A model generated the notes under the pieces. It ran no database searches. It was not told the DNA's origin and was given only the letters and a program-made list of their open reading frames with translations. Of a stretch of DNA of 64,000 nt, positions 15,826 through 24,343 are shown piece after piece. Location of the stretch: the IMG/VR virus record IMGVR_UViG_3300042350_003822, positions 1-64,000 of that record, one strand, 5' to 3'. Source of the stretch: a virus. Positions within the stretch are counted from its first letter, which is position 1. Each line of letters opens with the position of its first letter. The translations under genes and the position numbers were made by a program.

Positions 15826-16562
15826 TATGCTGTTCCTTCACTGAATGGATCAACTTCAGACCAATCAAAGATGTCATTAGCCTCGGCTTGAATTTCTAGG
15901 TTGTCGGAGTTGTAGTCGTGTGTTTGTGAGTCAAGATTATACGCGCCCTCGACAATATGGTATCCTTCTTGATCAGTAATAGCATAACCATCTTGAGTAA
16001 GGATGCTGAATGCAGACATGTTGGTTGTGTATTCGCGCTCGATTGAATCTATCTCGGTAATACCTGTTGAAAGTCTTTCGCCCGAATACTCATACACTTC
16101 ACATACCATATCATAAACTTGAAGTCCACCAAGCTGGAAGAATATAGCTCTGTCGCTCACATACTTAACTTGATATAGTTGAGGTCTACCAGGATTCAAT
16201 GTGAAGTAGATTAGATCCCCTTCGTTGGGAACTTCTTTACCAATATAGCTACCAATCTCATCACTAAAAGTTCTCTTTGCAATAGAGAACGTTACTTGAT
16301 CGCGGATCTGCAAACCAAATTTGGACAGGAAGATACCGTCCCCCTCATACCCATCAACAGACTTTATGTATACATCAACAAGATACGCAGAGTTATAGAT
16401 CGACAGGGAATCCTCACCGTAGATCTCATCTAGATCTTCGATCTGTCTCGGGCAATAGTAGACATCGTTGCCGTACATTCTAACAGATTCAACAACTAGA
16501 TCCTGGATCAGCTGCTGTTCGTTAGATGCGCCAAAGTTGTTGAAGTATACCGAAGCTACCAT
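15825..16562 (-). CDS. 14: Neck protein gp14
   Basis: This head-completion/neck protein works with gp13 at the portal (245 residues; T4 256). [20 protein letters not shown] followed by CPRQ corresponds to T4 [44 protein letters not shown] and [22 protein letters not shown] and a C-terminal acidic segment follow the T4 order. It starts 12 nt after gp13 and its stop overlaps the gp15 ATG (TAATG). Its position between gp13 and gp15 agrees with the T4 genome. Confidence 0.96.
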   Translation of the reverse strand: [245 protein letters not shown]

Positions 16563-16574
16563 AAAGTGGGACCT

Positions 16575-17318
16575 TTAGCCGATCATGTCAGTGACAGGAA
16601 GACTGAAGGAAGAGATCATTTCATCTTCCATCTTCTGAAGCTCAACAGTTGCATCGTCGTAAATCTTCTCGCCATTGAACTGGACGCCGCCTGGAAGTTG
16701 CATACCAGTGAACTTTGTTAGGTTAGAACCCCACTGTCTCTTAATCAGAGTAGTGGTGTAGTTCTGAAGCCATCTATCGCCCCATGCATCTGTATACGTA
16801 TTAGGATCTACAACTTCATACGCTTCGATCAACAGAAAGACTCCAATGTCCAGTGAGCCCCAATCCATGTCAATATACAATTTGTTTGTGTGACGGTTGA
16901 ACCGTAGAGGCTGCTTACCAACAAGAAGCTCGGTGATAAGACCGAGATGTTCCATTACCATATAGTATGGAACCATGGAAACAGATGTCAGTGTATAGAG
17001 ATCGTTCAATGCAATCTGATAACGGATATTGAACATATCATCAGACGTCATTGATGGATCGCCAATAGAAAACACGTTTACCGCCCCCAGAACGTTCTCT
17101 GGCAGCGTAATGTACTTGTTGTTCATGTCTTGCTGAGTGACCTGATGCTTGTAGTAGATCTTCTCGGTGCCATCAAAGTGGTAGTCCCAGTAGTACTTCA
17201 AAGCCTCGTCGATGCGATCTTCGACTTGATCGTCGTCGACGTTGATTTCGATTACGGGTTTACCTAGCTTACGAAGGCAATATTCTTTGAAAGCAGCTCT
17301 TGTTGTAGGTACAGCCAT
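16575..17318 (-). CDS. 13: Neck protein gp13
   Basis: gp13 sits under the portal and, with gp14, completes the head for tail joining. It is 247 residues, shorter than T4's 309. [20 protein letters not shown] and [18 protein letters not shown] (8-50) match T4 [61 protein letters not shown] and [18 protein letters not shown] match [44 protein letters not shown]. The middle region of T4 gp13 is shortened. A GATAAATA late element lies 29 nt upstream, over the stop of the oxygenase gene. Confidence 0.95.
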   Translation of the reverse strand: [247 protein letters not shown]

Positions 17319-17346
17319 TTTGATACATTCCTAGATTCGTTTCGTC

Positions 17347-17354
17347 TATTTATC
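17347..17354 (-). promoter_or_regulatory. Late promoter element GATAAATA for the gp13-gp16 unit
   Basis: The minus strand reads GATAAATA, overlapping the stop codon of the oxygenase gene and 29 nt before the gp13 ATG. It is the only candidate start for the gp13-gp14-gp15-gp16 transcript in the gap. Confidence 0.6.
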
Positions 17355-17919
17355 GAAACTTAGGACCTTGAATCCACGATACCAGTGACCTACGCACGCC
17401 TTTAGTTACAGGAGTCACTCTATGAGTAAGAAACGAAGGGAAGACAACCACGGAGCCTTTTGCTCTAATCTGATCTACAGGAAGCTGAGGGTGTTGAGGA
17501 TCGAATTCGAAATTACCTCCCTCATAGTCGGAAGGATCAGACAGCTGAATCACAATTGAAAGTTTACGATCAAACGCTGTTGGGTTCGCCCAGAACGTAT
17601 CGTGGTGCCAATCGTATTTGCCATTCTGCTCTGCAGTATACTTTGTGTACTGAATGTCTGGTAGATATGTGATGTCAAATCCAAAAGCATTCCTATTGGC
17701 TTCGTTTGCATAATACCACAACACATCTGTGACAAACTTGCTCGGTCCATCATTGGGATTGATCCACCTGATCTCACTGGATCTGGCTCCCTCATTGTGT
17801 GTGGATCCATCAAACCCGAGGCCTGCATTGGCTGTAGGATATTGATCTCCAATATCTATAATGCTTTTTATTTGATCATCTCTTAAAGATGCGTGCCAAA
17901 ATTGCCATAACTGATTCAT
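17350..17919 (-). CDS. 2-oxoglutarate/Fe(II)-dependent oxygenase (prolyl-4-hydroxylase-like)
   Basis: This 189-residue enzyme is a single double-stranded beta-helix domain. The iron ligands are visible as His105-x-Asp107 in WHHDTFW and His166 in FLTHRVTPV, and the 2-oxoglutarate-binding Arg as Arg176 in GVRRSLVSWI. YEGGNFEFD (132-140) is the usual lead-in to the distal strand. Such PKHD/P4H-like enzymes hydroxylate protein side chains or other substrates using oxygen, 2-oxoglutarate and Fe(II). T4-like cyanophages often carry one near the neck or tail genes; their substrates are unknown to me. It lies between the fibre cluster and gp13. Pro-rich collagen-like fibres encoded nearby make a hydroxylated fibre one possible substrate (inference). 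Confidence 0.9.
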   Translation of the reverse strand: MNQLWQFWHASLRDDQIKSIIDIGDQYPTANAGLGFDGSTHNEGARSSEIRWINPNDGPSKFVTDVLWYYANEANRNAFGFDITYLPDIQYTKYTAEQNGKYDWHHDTFWANPTAFDRKLSIVIQLSDPSDYEGGNFEFDPQHPQLPVDQIRAKGSVVVFPSFLTHRVTPVTKGVRRSLVSWIQGPKFR

Positions 17920-17937
17920 AATATACTTTCTTTATGA

Positions 17938-18399
17938 TTAGATATCAATCGACTCGAAGTCTACTTGTATATCTGCGGATGCCGTAACACCACCACTTGT
18001 TACGGTACAACGATAGATGCCGCTCTTCAATTGGCCGTTAGCAAGCGTGGTAGTGAAAGTAGTGGAGGCAGATGTTGAACTATTAATTGTATAACTATCG
18101 CCCGAGACAAGTGTCCAAGCGTAAGTATATCCCCCAGCACCTCCGGAGGCAGTCGCGGTTGCTGTCTCACTAGTAGCGCTACCGGCACCTGATCTAAGTG
18201 TATACAAGCTCCCCGGGCTAATAGATATAGTCGGGGCATTAGATTTACCGCGCAGATCAGATAATGAAATAGTACCGGACGCTATACCAGCCAGCGTACG
18301 TACATTTGCTTGATTCAAGGATATAGTCGCAGTTGACGATAATCCAAGCTCAACGTTGACGTTAGCTAGTGATATAGGTCCGGTAGTGGGTAATGTCAT
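17938..18399 (-). CDS. Small virion protein with Ig-like domain
   Basis: This is a 153-residue protein in two parts. Residues 1-52 carry the motif GPISLANVNVELG followed by TISLSDLRGKS, a leader found on many phage fibre and tip proteins. Residues 55-150 form a Ser/Thr/Ala-rich Ig-like beta sandwich with YTYAWTLVSGD, SGIYRCTVTSGG and ASADIQVDF, the W...YxC pattern of Ig/PKD folds. It probably decorates the tail or fibres and binds weakly to carbohydrate. The stop codon and the next gene are only a few bases apart. A similar leader (FSSVRTAFNAEG with PLQLSQFNG) occurs in the 234-residue protein at 39080-39784. Confidence 0.75.
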   Translation of the reverse strand: MTLPTTGPISLANVNVELGLSSTATISLNQANVRTLAGIASGTISLSDLRGKSNAPTISISPGSLYTLRSGAGSATSETATATASGGAGGYTYAWTLVSGDSYTINSSTSASTTFTTTLANGQLKSGIYRCTVTSGGVTASADIQVDFESIDI

Positions 18400-18402
18400 C
18401 TA

Positions 18403-18606
18403 TTAACCTTGTGGTTGTCCTAGCTGTGCTTGTGCCTGCTGGAACAACTTCTTAAGCATTGGATCCACCACACGGTGCGGAAGTTCTTGTAGTGCACCCA
18501 TGATGATGTTCAATTCATTGACCTCTACAGTAAGATTTACAGTAGGAGCCTGAGGAGCCTGCTGGTTTTCAACAAGCTTCGGGTCGAGTTCTGGATTAGT
18601 AGCCAT
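18403..18606 (-). CDS. Small protein of unknown function
   Basis: This is a 67-residue protein with a Pro/Gln-rich start (residues 1-22), a hydrophobic centre TVNLTVEVNELNIIMGALQE (22-41) and a Gln-rich helical end (KKLFQQAQAQLGQPQG). There is no signal peptide and no recognisable family. AGGAG lies about 8 nt before the ATG at 18606, and the gene is tightly packed between the Ig-like protein and a DUF7936-like protein. Small Gln-rich helical proteins at fibre loci can be assembly chaperones, but nothing here proves that. Confidence 0.7.
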   Translation of the reverse strand: MATNPELDPKLVENQQAPQAPTVNLTVEVNELNIIMGALQELPHRVVDPMLKKLFQQAQAQLGQPQG

Positions 18607-18623
18607 AATATATTCTCCTTAAA

Positions 18624-19010
18624 TTATGTATTGGCGGTTGTTGTTGAATTAGCATTTGGTTCGGCCCATGGTAGGGCACCGGCATTGACTTCAATCATTG
18701 GTTTGACGATTGCATCAATTTGTTTCTGAATCTGCTCATCAATGTGAGCCTTATAGCCAGGATTGCCGTTGACAACAGCTTGGATCCAGCTGAGAACTTG
18801 AACTTCGGTCAGATCTTCGTATGATGTAAAGTTATCAGCATCGACCTGATCTGGTTCAAAAGGTGTTGCCCCGTTAAATGTTCCGCTATTATTAGCTGTG
18901 TCTGTTCCTGTGCATTCCCAATATGTTTGGACGATGATGTCGTTGAGTTCTGCAGAAGGATCATCCTGCTTCTTTAGACTCTTAATCTTCCAAGTATATG
19001 TAAGTGTCAT
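18624..19010 (-). CDS. Small fibre-associated protein, paralogue 1 (DUF7936-like)
   Basis: This 128-residue protein shares a pattern with two others in this window (25576-25899 and 25902-26234): TWxI near the N-terminus, a WxxTGTD strand, a FTSYEDLTEVQVLSWIQAVV helix (about 70-89) and a C-terminal 'QI...ALPW' ending (here GALPWAEP, about 112-119). The family recurs near fibre genes in marine T4-like phages; the DUF number is given from memory. It follows the 1776-residue S74 fibre by 2 bases, so it may assist folding or assembly of that fibre. GGAG lies about 10 nt before the ATG. NATAAATA matches at 19051-19058 and 19014-19021 precede it. Confidence 0.75.
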   Translation of the reverse strand: MTLTYTWKIKSLKKQDDPSAELNDIIVQTYWECTGTDTANNSGTFNGATPFEPDQVDADNFTSYEDLTEVQVLSWIQAVVNGNPGYKAHIDEQIQKQIDAIVKPMIEVNAGALPWAEPNANSTTTANT

Positions 19011-19012
19011 AA

Positions 19013-22000
19013 TTATTTATTCTCCAAAGAGTTGATTTTTTGTTCTAGTCTATTTATGTGCGCTTGCTGTTCCTTGATTGCTTCAATCAGAAGGCCAACC
19101 ATATTGCCGTAGCGAACCGCTTTGAAGTTTTCGGTGCCTTCTACATCTGTAGCAGTATATATCACCTCAGGTAGAACCTTTTCTACTTCTTGGGCAATCA
19201 CCCCAGTAGAACGGCTGCCATCCTTCTTATAGTTAAAGTTTACACCGTTGAGTGTAAGTAGCTTCTCAAGAGCGTTTGGAATGTTCTCTATATTATATTT
19301 TAGATTTATATCGGATGGAGAACCATATGCTGTAATGTTACCCGAAGCAATAATGTCGCCGCCGTTTGTCAATGCACTAACAGCACTACCGCTTCTATTT
19401 CCAGCGTGAACACGGACACCATTTGAGAATCGCATTGCGCAATAACCATCATTCAAGTCAACAATGTCACCATCGTCAGCAAGAATAATTCCATTGCCAC
19501 CAACGTTACCACCTGAAACATGTATGCCGCCAGCAACATACATTGCGTTACTAGCCGTACTTGCAGGATCAAGATAATAAGCAGTGTTATTACTATCGTA
19601 AAAAATAGGTGCTCGTGTGTCCCCTGCTGCACTTAAAATACCACCAGTTGTGAGTGATGCGGTGGTAGCATATCCAGTTTGATTACGGAAAAGTATAGTG
19701 CCGGTATGATCAATATAATTGGTACCAGATGCGCTTAGGTTCAATTCAGCAAAAAGAGTAAGAGTACTTAAAACGCTTTCTGAGTCAGCATCGACGTAAT
19801 ATCCGGTATTATTATTGTCTTTAAAAACTGTTGCTCTTAATTCCGCGCCGTATGCATTGTCATAAAGTGCAATTCTGCTCCATGCAGTCGAGCCAGATCC
19901 ACTTGTAGATCTGTAGAATACTCCTTGGTCATAAAAAGTAGACGCAAATTGCATTGAATAGTAGTTGGCATCATTGGAGTGAGTTGTGGCAAGTAAATGG
20001 TGCCAGCTACCAGAATTCGTAGGCCATCCTTCAGCAAGAGTGCCACTATCGTGTTCGTAGAAGCCCGAGTCTACTCGGGTTGTAATGTCGGCTCTACTGG
20101 TAGCATCCCCAGCGAATGTTGGAGTGATAGCTGATGTAGCAGTGGTGGCAGATGTCGCGGAACCACTAATGTTCATTGTCTGACCGCTGATAAACGTAGC
20201 TATGGATGCGGCTGTACCCGAGCGGTAATAATTGTCGCCAGCCTTAACCATTACAGCGCTTACGCCAGAGCTCACACTATTATCGGTAGAATTAAAATAG
20301 TTATTGAAGATGTATCCGTTACCATCGGCCGCCACAACTCGGTTAGCTACAGCCGCACTTGCAGATGGTGTTAGCCCCCCAACCGTTGCAGCATTGCCAG
20401 TAACACTAATACCCCAAGTACCGGATGCACCAGTACCTGTTAGAGTTGGTGCATAGCTATTGTAGTTAGCATTGGTTAATACAGTTTTAAATGCGGTCCA
20501 TGTTGAGCTATCAGTCTTGTTTCTAAACTGCATTGACCCACCATAGGTAAATGTCATTTGAAGCGGACCTAGAGAACCTCCTGCATTAAATACGAGTATT
20601 CCCTGACTATCTGAAGGATTAATCTGAGTATAAAAACCATTCAAAGTAGCAGTATCTATACTAGCCTGAAGTACACTACCCCTATTAACCATGTAACTAC
20701 TAAAGTCAGATAGACTACCAGCGCTACCGGTAACATTAATTGCCCAATTGCCAGATGCGTCTCCACCTGTGCGTGTTGGTACGTTTAACGATGCTCTGAA
20801 ACCAGTAGCATCGTTTTTACGTATGTAATTGTCAGAAGAAGAATAGAAAACTGAATCCGTTGTAGCTCCTGACGCGCCGTGAGACATATTGAAATATTCG
20901 GCAAACCCATATCGTCTATAATCATCACCATTGCTATCTCTCTGCACAATATGGTTAGCTGTAGCAGCTGTGCCAATATTACCCGCAGATAGCGAACCTG
21001 GGAAAGTGGTATTACCACTACCATCTAGTAAAGTAGCCGTGCGAATAAGTGTAGAGAATACACCAGTGTACTGTCTTACGTAGATAGGCTCAGTACCATC
21101 ATCAGCAGTCGCAATTTCAAGATATCCAGCATTCGTACCAGTAGCACCAATAAGAATACGAGCTTGGTCGTTGTCGCCCATATTTCCGCGTACAAGCTCA
21201 GCAGATGTAGTTCCTGTTACTGTTTTAACAACAGCTGCTGCTGATAATGTAGCAACGTTGGCAGACAGCGTGCTGTTCAATTGATATGATGCAGCTGCAG
21301 TACCACCTAGGAAAGAAGCATTGTTAGCACTGATGGTAGCAATATAAGCGCTGTTGACAGTAATCGTGCCGCTAGTGTCAGTTAAGCCTGTGCTGAAAGT
21401 ATAGGTTGTGTCATTATCAGCAGCCCAATATGCAGCTGTACCATTGGAGTGTAGAACTTGCCCAGCAGTTCCAAATCCACCATTTGCAGAAAGTCCTACC
21501 GACCCGAAAACCACGTTGCCAGAAAATGTGGTGATGCCAGCTACCGCAAGGGTTGAAGAGACGTTAGCAAACCCAGTAATCGTGGTATTGCCGGCAGCAA
21601 GAGTAGTAATACCCGATGCTGCACCAGCAGCTACAAGCGATGAGATAGCAAGTGGCTGGCTATTGGTAGACCAGCGATCGTTTGTTTCATCCCAGATGAA
21701 TTGAACGTTAGCAGACGTCCCACGCATGATCTCGATGCCAGCATTCTCGGATGGAGCTGCTTCACCCAGATCTGCATTCAGAGTAAGTATATTATCACCA
21801 ACGTCAATTGTTGTGGTGTTAACATACGTTCTAGTTCCTGAAACAGTCAGGTTGCCAGATAGCGTCAGGTCTGTAATTGAAAGCGCAGAGTTAACATGAA
21901 TGCCAGCTGTGTTGACAGTCAGTGTCGAACCAGTTGTGACTCCGAGAGTTCCTGTCGATGTAATAGGTCCACCAGAAAGTCCATTTGCAGTGGCAATAGA

Positions 22001-24343
22001 GGTGACTGTACCAAGATACTGATCCGCCGAGCTAATAATAATGTGAGTAGCATTTGACGATATATTAGAAGTACCTGACCCCGTAAACGTCACATCATCG
22101 TTTGCGTTACTCGAGTCTTTCAATCTCAGTATGCCGGCGTTGACTGCAGTGTTAGCTACAGCAAGAAGGTCGTATGTTGTATCCCCATCTGTGTCCCAAT
22201 AAATGGTCGTGCCATTAGAATGTAGTACTTGGCCAGCAGTCCCAATTCCGCCATTAGCATCCAATCCAACTGCAGTTCCGACAACTAAACGCGTAGTATT
22301 GGCAATAAACGATGTGCCCACAGAAAGAGTAGCTGAGTTGACAGATGATGTCGCATTGACAAAACCCGTAACAGTAGTATTAGCAAAAAGAGTTGTACCG
22401 GATGTTCCGTATCTTGCAAAATAAGACGCGCCTGAACCGATAGCAACGCCACCATTATTCCCTGGTGGGTTAAACTCGACGAATCCTTGCTGAGTAGAAT
22501 CTGTTACAAGACCCAAGCGTGATGATGCAGTTGTCCAGTCGAGTGTAGCGCTTGTTGTATTACTTCTATACGAAAGTACTTTTATTTTGTTAGAGTTGCT
22601 ATTAATACCAATAAAATCTGCATAGGAATGCGCTGGTAAAATAAAAATATTGCCCGTTCCCGCAGAAGTAATATTAACATTACTTGTTCCAGCGAGAGCT
22701 GCAGATATTGATGTATGCAGCGTTACAGAGTTTACAGTTCGAGCATTCACGTAGTATGATATAGAAGTAGAAGTACCCCCGGGAGATGTACCATCAGTAC
22801 GAAGAACGACAAATTGACCATTGCTCCATCCGTGATTTGATGCAGTAGATATTATATCTGTTATAGTATCCACAGCGGAAACGTTAGCCACCGCTCCAAG
22901 CGCGCCGAGTGTTGTACTGGTTTGTACTGTAAAAATAGACTCTGAATTAGCTGTTGAACCAACAGCAACTTTATTAGAACCTGAATCTACAAAAAGCGTG
23001 CCCGAGTCTACGTTTAATGCGTTAAGAACAGAAGTAGAAGCAGGATCAATATAAAACGAAGTATCTGCGCTGTCGTAGAAGATTGGCGCGCGCATATCAT
23101 TAGCAGCAATAACAGCACCAGCAGAAGTAATGCGCATACGCTCAGTTAGGGTGCCGGTCGTAGCGGCGGATGTATTGAACACCATCGACATTCGCCCACC
23201 ATTGGCGATGTCAGAAATTGCGTCAATAGAACCTTGAATTTTTGGACCAACGTCTGATGTGTCGGCAGAATAAAAACTAAAACGACCCCAAGGCGAGGTG
23301 GTCGAAAAATCGCTCGCAACAGTAGTAGTAGAAATCCGCATTTCTGTTGGCGTCGGCGTAGCCGAACCGGTGGCACTTGAAACTTCAAAATTAACAGCTG
23401 GTGTTGTTGTGTTAACACCGACTCTATTATTTGTACCATCAACAAAAAGGAGACCCGAATCAAAGTTTGCATTAGCAGCAAATGTTGCAACACCGCCAAC
23501 CTGCAACGTTGTTGATACGTTAGCAAAACCTGTGATGGAAGTATTGCCAGCAGCAAGGGTGGTAACGCCGGATAGAGAACCAGCCATTGTAATAGTACCG
23601 GCATTGATATCCCACCTTCTAGTAGTAGCACCGAAGGACTTGCCTTCATTATTTGATGCGGGGAATATACCGGATGTATTACCGATAAAGAAATTAGTCG
23701 TATTACCTACTCTAAGCTGTGCTGAGTCCGATACAACATTAACAAAACCTGTGATGGAAGTATTGCCAAGACTCAATGAACGAGCGGTTATTGTTAATGA
23801 TCCATTTCCCGATACACCCGAACCCCCGCTGGCGGCAATACGCGCATCAAAATCAACGGCGGTCGCGCCAGTGTTGAAATCTATGTAAGGAAAAGTGGCA
23901 GTACCACTAGTATTACCCAATGATATTGAACCACCAGAATCGGTTGCTATTACTACTTTACCAGAACCTGACGCAGTAGTAATATTGCCGGTAGTGTTGA
24001 TAAATCCAGTAATCGTAGTATTGCCAGCTGCGAGCGTAGTAATACCAGACGCTGCTCCAGCAAGAGCAAGCGATGTAATCGATAATGCAGAGTTGACATG
24101 AATACCTTGAGTGTTAACTGTCAGTGTCGAACCCGATACAACACCAATCGTGCCGGTTGTGGTAATAGGTCCACCCGAAAGTCCATTTGCTGTTGCAATA
24201 GATGTTACGCCTTGGTCGTCTGTTGACCAATATGTAGCAGTTCCATTACTGTGAAGTGTTTCACCTGCAGATCCAATTAGGCCATTAGCAATAAGGCCTT
24301 TTACACTAATAGGGTTGAAGAAATGCTTTGTATCTTTAGCCAT
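19013..24343 (-). CDS. Giant tail fibre with C-terminal S74 intramolecular chaperone
   Basis: This 1776-residue protein is the largest fibre here. The N-terminus (MAKDTKHFFNPISVKGLIAN) leads into three or more copies of a module 'G.aGqvLhSNGT..YW' plus GLSGGPITTTGTLGV and STLTVNTAGIHVNSALSI, mixed with [12 protein letters not shown] repeats. Late segments DSNNTAYYLDPASTA and DHTGTILFRNQTGYA precede the terminal 100 residues: an S74 peptidase/chaperone domain starting SDINLK (about 1677-1682; Ser and Lys of the dyad), with GVIAQEVEKVLPEVI and a coiled-coil end (IKEQQAHINRLEQKINSLEN). It should trimerise and cut itself before Ser1677. It is a probable receptor-binding or long fibre. Its start overlaps the upstream gene by 8 nt. 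Confidence 0.9.
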   Translation of the reverse strand: MAKDTKHFFNPISVKGLIANGLIGSAGETLHSNGTATYWSTDDQGVTSIATANGLSGGPITTTGTIGVVSGSTLTVNTQGIHVNSALSITSLALAGAASGITTLAAGNTTITGFINTTGNITTASGSGKVVIATDSGGSISLGNTSGTATFPYIDFNTGATAVDFDARIAASGGSGVSGNGSLTITARSLSLGNTSITGFVNVVSDSAQLRVGNTTNFFIGNTSGIFPASNNEGKSFGATTRRWDINAGTITMAGSLSGVTTLAAGNTSITGFANVSTTLQVGGVATFAANANFDSGLLFVDGTNNRVGVNTTTPAVNFEVSSATGSATPTPTEMRISTTTVASDFSTTSPWGRFSFYSADTSDVGPKIQGSIDAISDIANGGRMSMVFNTSAATTGTLTERMRITSAGAVIAANDMRAPIFYDSADTSFYIDPASTSVLNALNVDSGTLFVDSGSNKVAVGSTANSESIFTVQTSTTLGALGAVANVSAVDTITDIISTASNHGWSNGQFVVLRTDGTSPGGTSTSISYYVNARTVNSVTLHTSISAALAGTSNVNITSAGTGNIFILPAHSYADFIGINSNSNKIKVLSYRSNTTSATLDWTTASSRLGLVTDSTQQGFVEFNPPGNNGGVAIGSGASYFARYGTSGTTLFANTTVTGFVNATSSVNSATLSVGTSFIANTTRLVVGTAVGLDANGGIGTAGQVLHSNGTTIYWDTDGDTTYDLLAVANTAVNAGILRLKDSSNANDDVTFTGSGTSNISSNATHIIISSADQYLGTVTSIATANGLSGGPITSTGTLGVTTGSTLTVNTAGIHVNSALSITDLTLSGNLTVSGTRTYVNTTTIDVGDNILTLNADLGEAAPSENAGIEIMRGTSANVQFIWDETNDRWSTNSQPLAISSLVAAGAASGITTLAAGNTTITGFANVSSTLAVAGITTFSGNVVFGSVGLSANGGFGTAGQVLHSNGTAAYWAADNDTTYTFSTGLTDTSGTITVNSAYIATISANNASFLGGTAAASYQLNSTLSANVATLSAAAVVKTVTGTTSAELVRGNMGDNDQARILIGATGTNAGYLEIATADDGTEPIYVRQYTGVFSTLIRTATLLDGSGNTTFPGSLSAGNIGTAATANHIVQRDSNGDDYRRYGFAEYFNMSHGASGATTDSVFYSSSDNYIRKNDATGFRASLNVPTRTGGDASGNWAINVTGSAGSLSDFSSYMVNRGSVLQASIDTATLNGFYTQINPSDSQGILVFNAGGSLGPLQMTFTYGGSMQFRNKTDSSTWTAFKTVLTNANYNSYAPTLTGTGASGTWGISVTGNAATVGGLTPSASAAVANRVVAADGNGYIFNNYFNSTDNSVSSGVSAVMVKAGDNYYRSGTAASIATFISGQTMNISGSATSATTATSAITPTFAGDATSRADITTRVDSGFYEHDSGTLAEGWPTNSGSWHHLLATTHSNDANYYSMQFASTFYDQGVFYRSTSGSGSTAWSRIALYDNAYGAELRATVFKDNNNTGYYVDADSESVLSTLTLFAELNLSASGTNYIDHTGTILFRNQTGYATTASLTTGGILSAAGDTRAPIFYDSNNTAYYLDPASTASNAMYVAGGIHVSGGNVGGNGIILADDGDIVDLNDGYCAMRFSNGVRVHAGNRSGSAVSALTNGGDIIASGNITAYGSPSDINLKYNIENIPNALEKLLTLNGVNFNYKKDGSRSTGVIAQEVEKVLPEVIYTATDVEGTENFKAVRYGNMVGLLIEAIKEQQAHINRLEQKINSLENK

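Noticed and set aside
17920-17945. TTGATA, 17 nt, TATATT before the oxygenase gene on the minus strand
   Set aside because: The -10 box touches the ATG, so transcription would begin inside the gene; probably chance in AT-rich DNA.
19014-19021. AATAAATA directly before the ATG at 19010
   Set aside because: It arises from the fibre gene TAA stop and would leave no leader; the match at 19051-19058 is better placed but lies in coding sequence.
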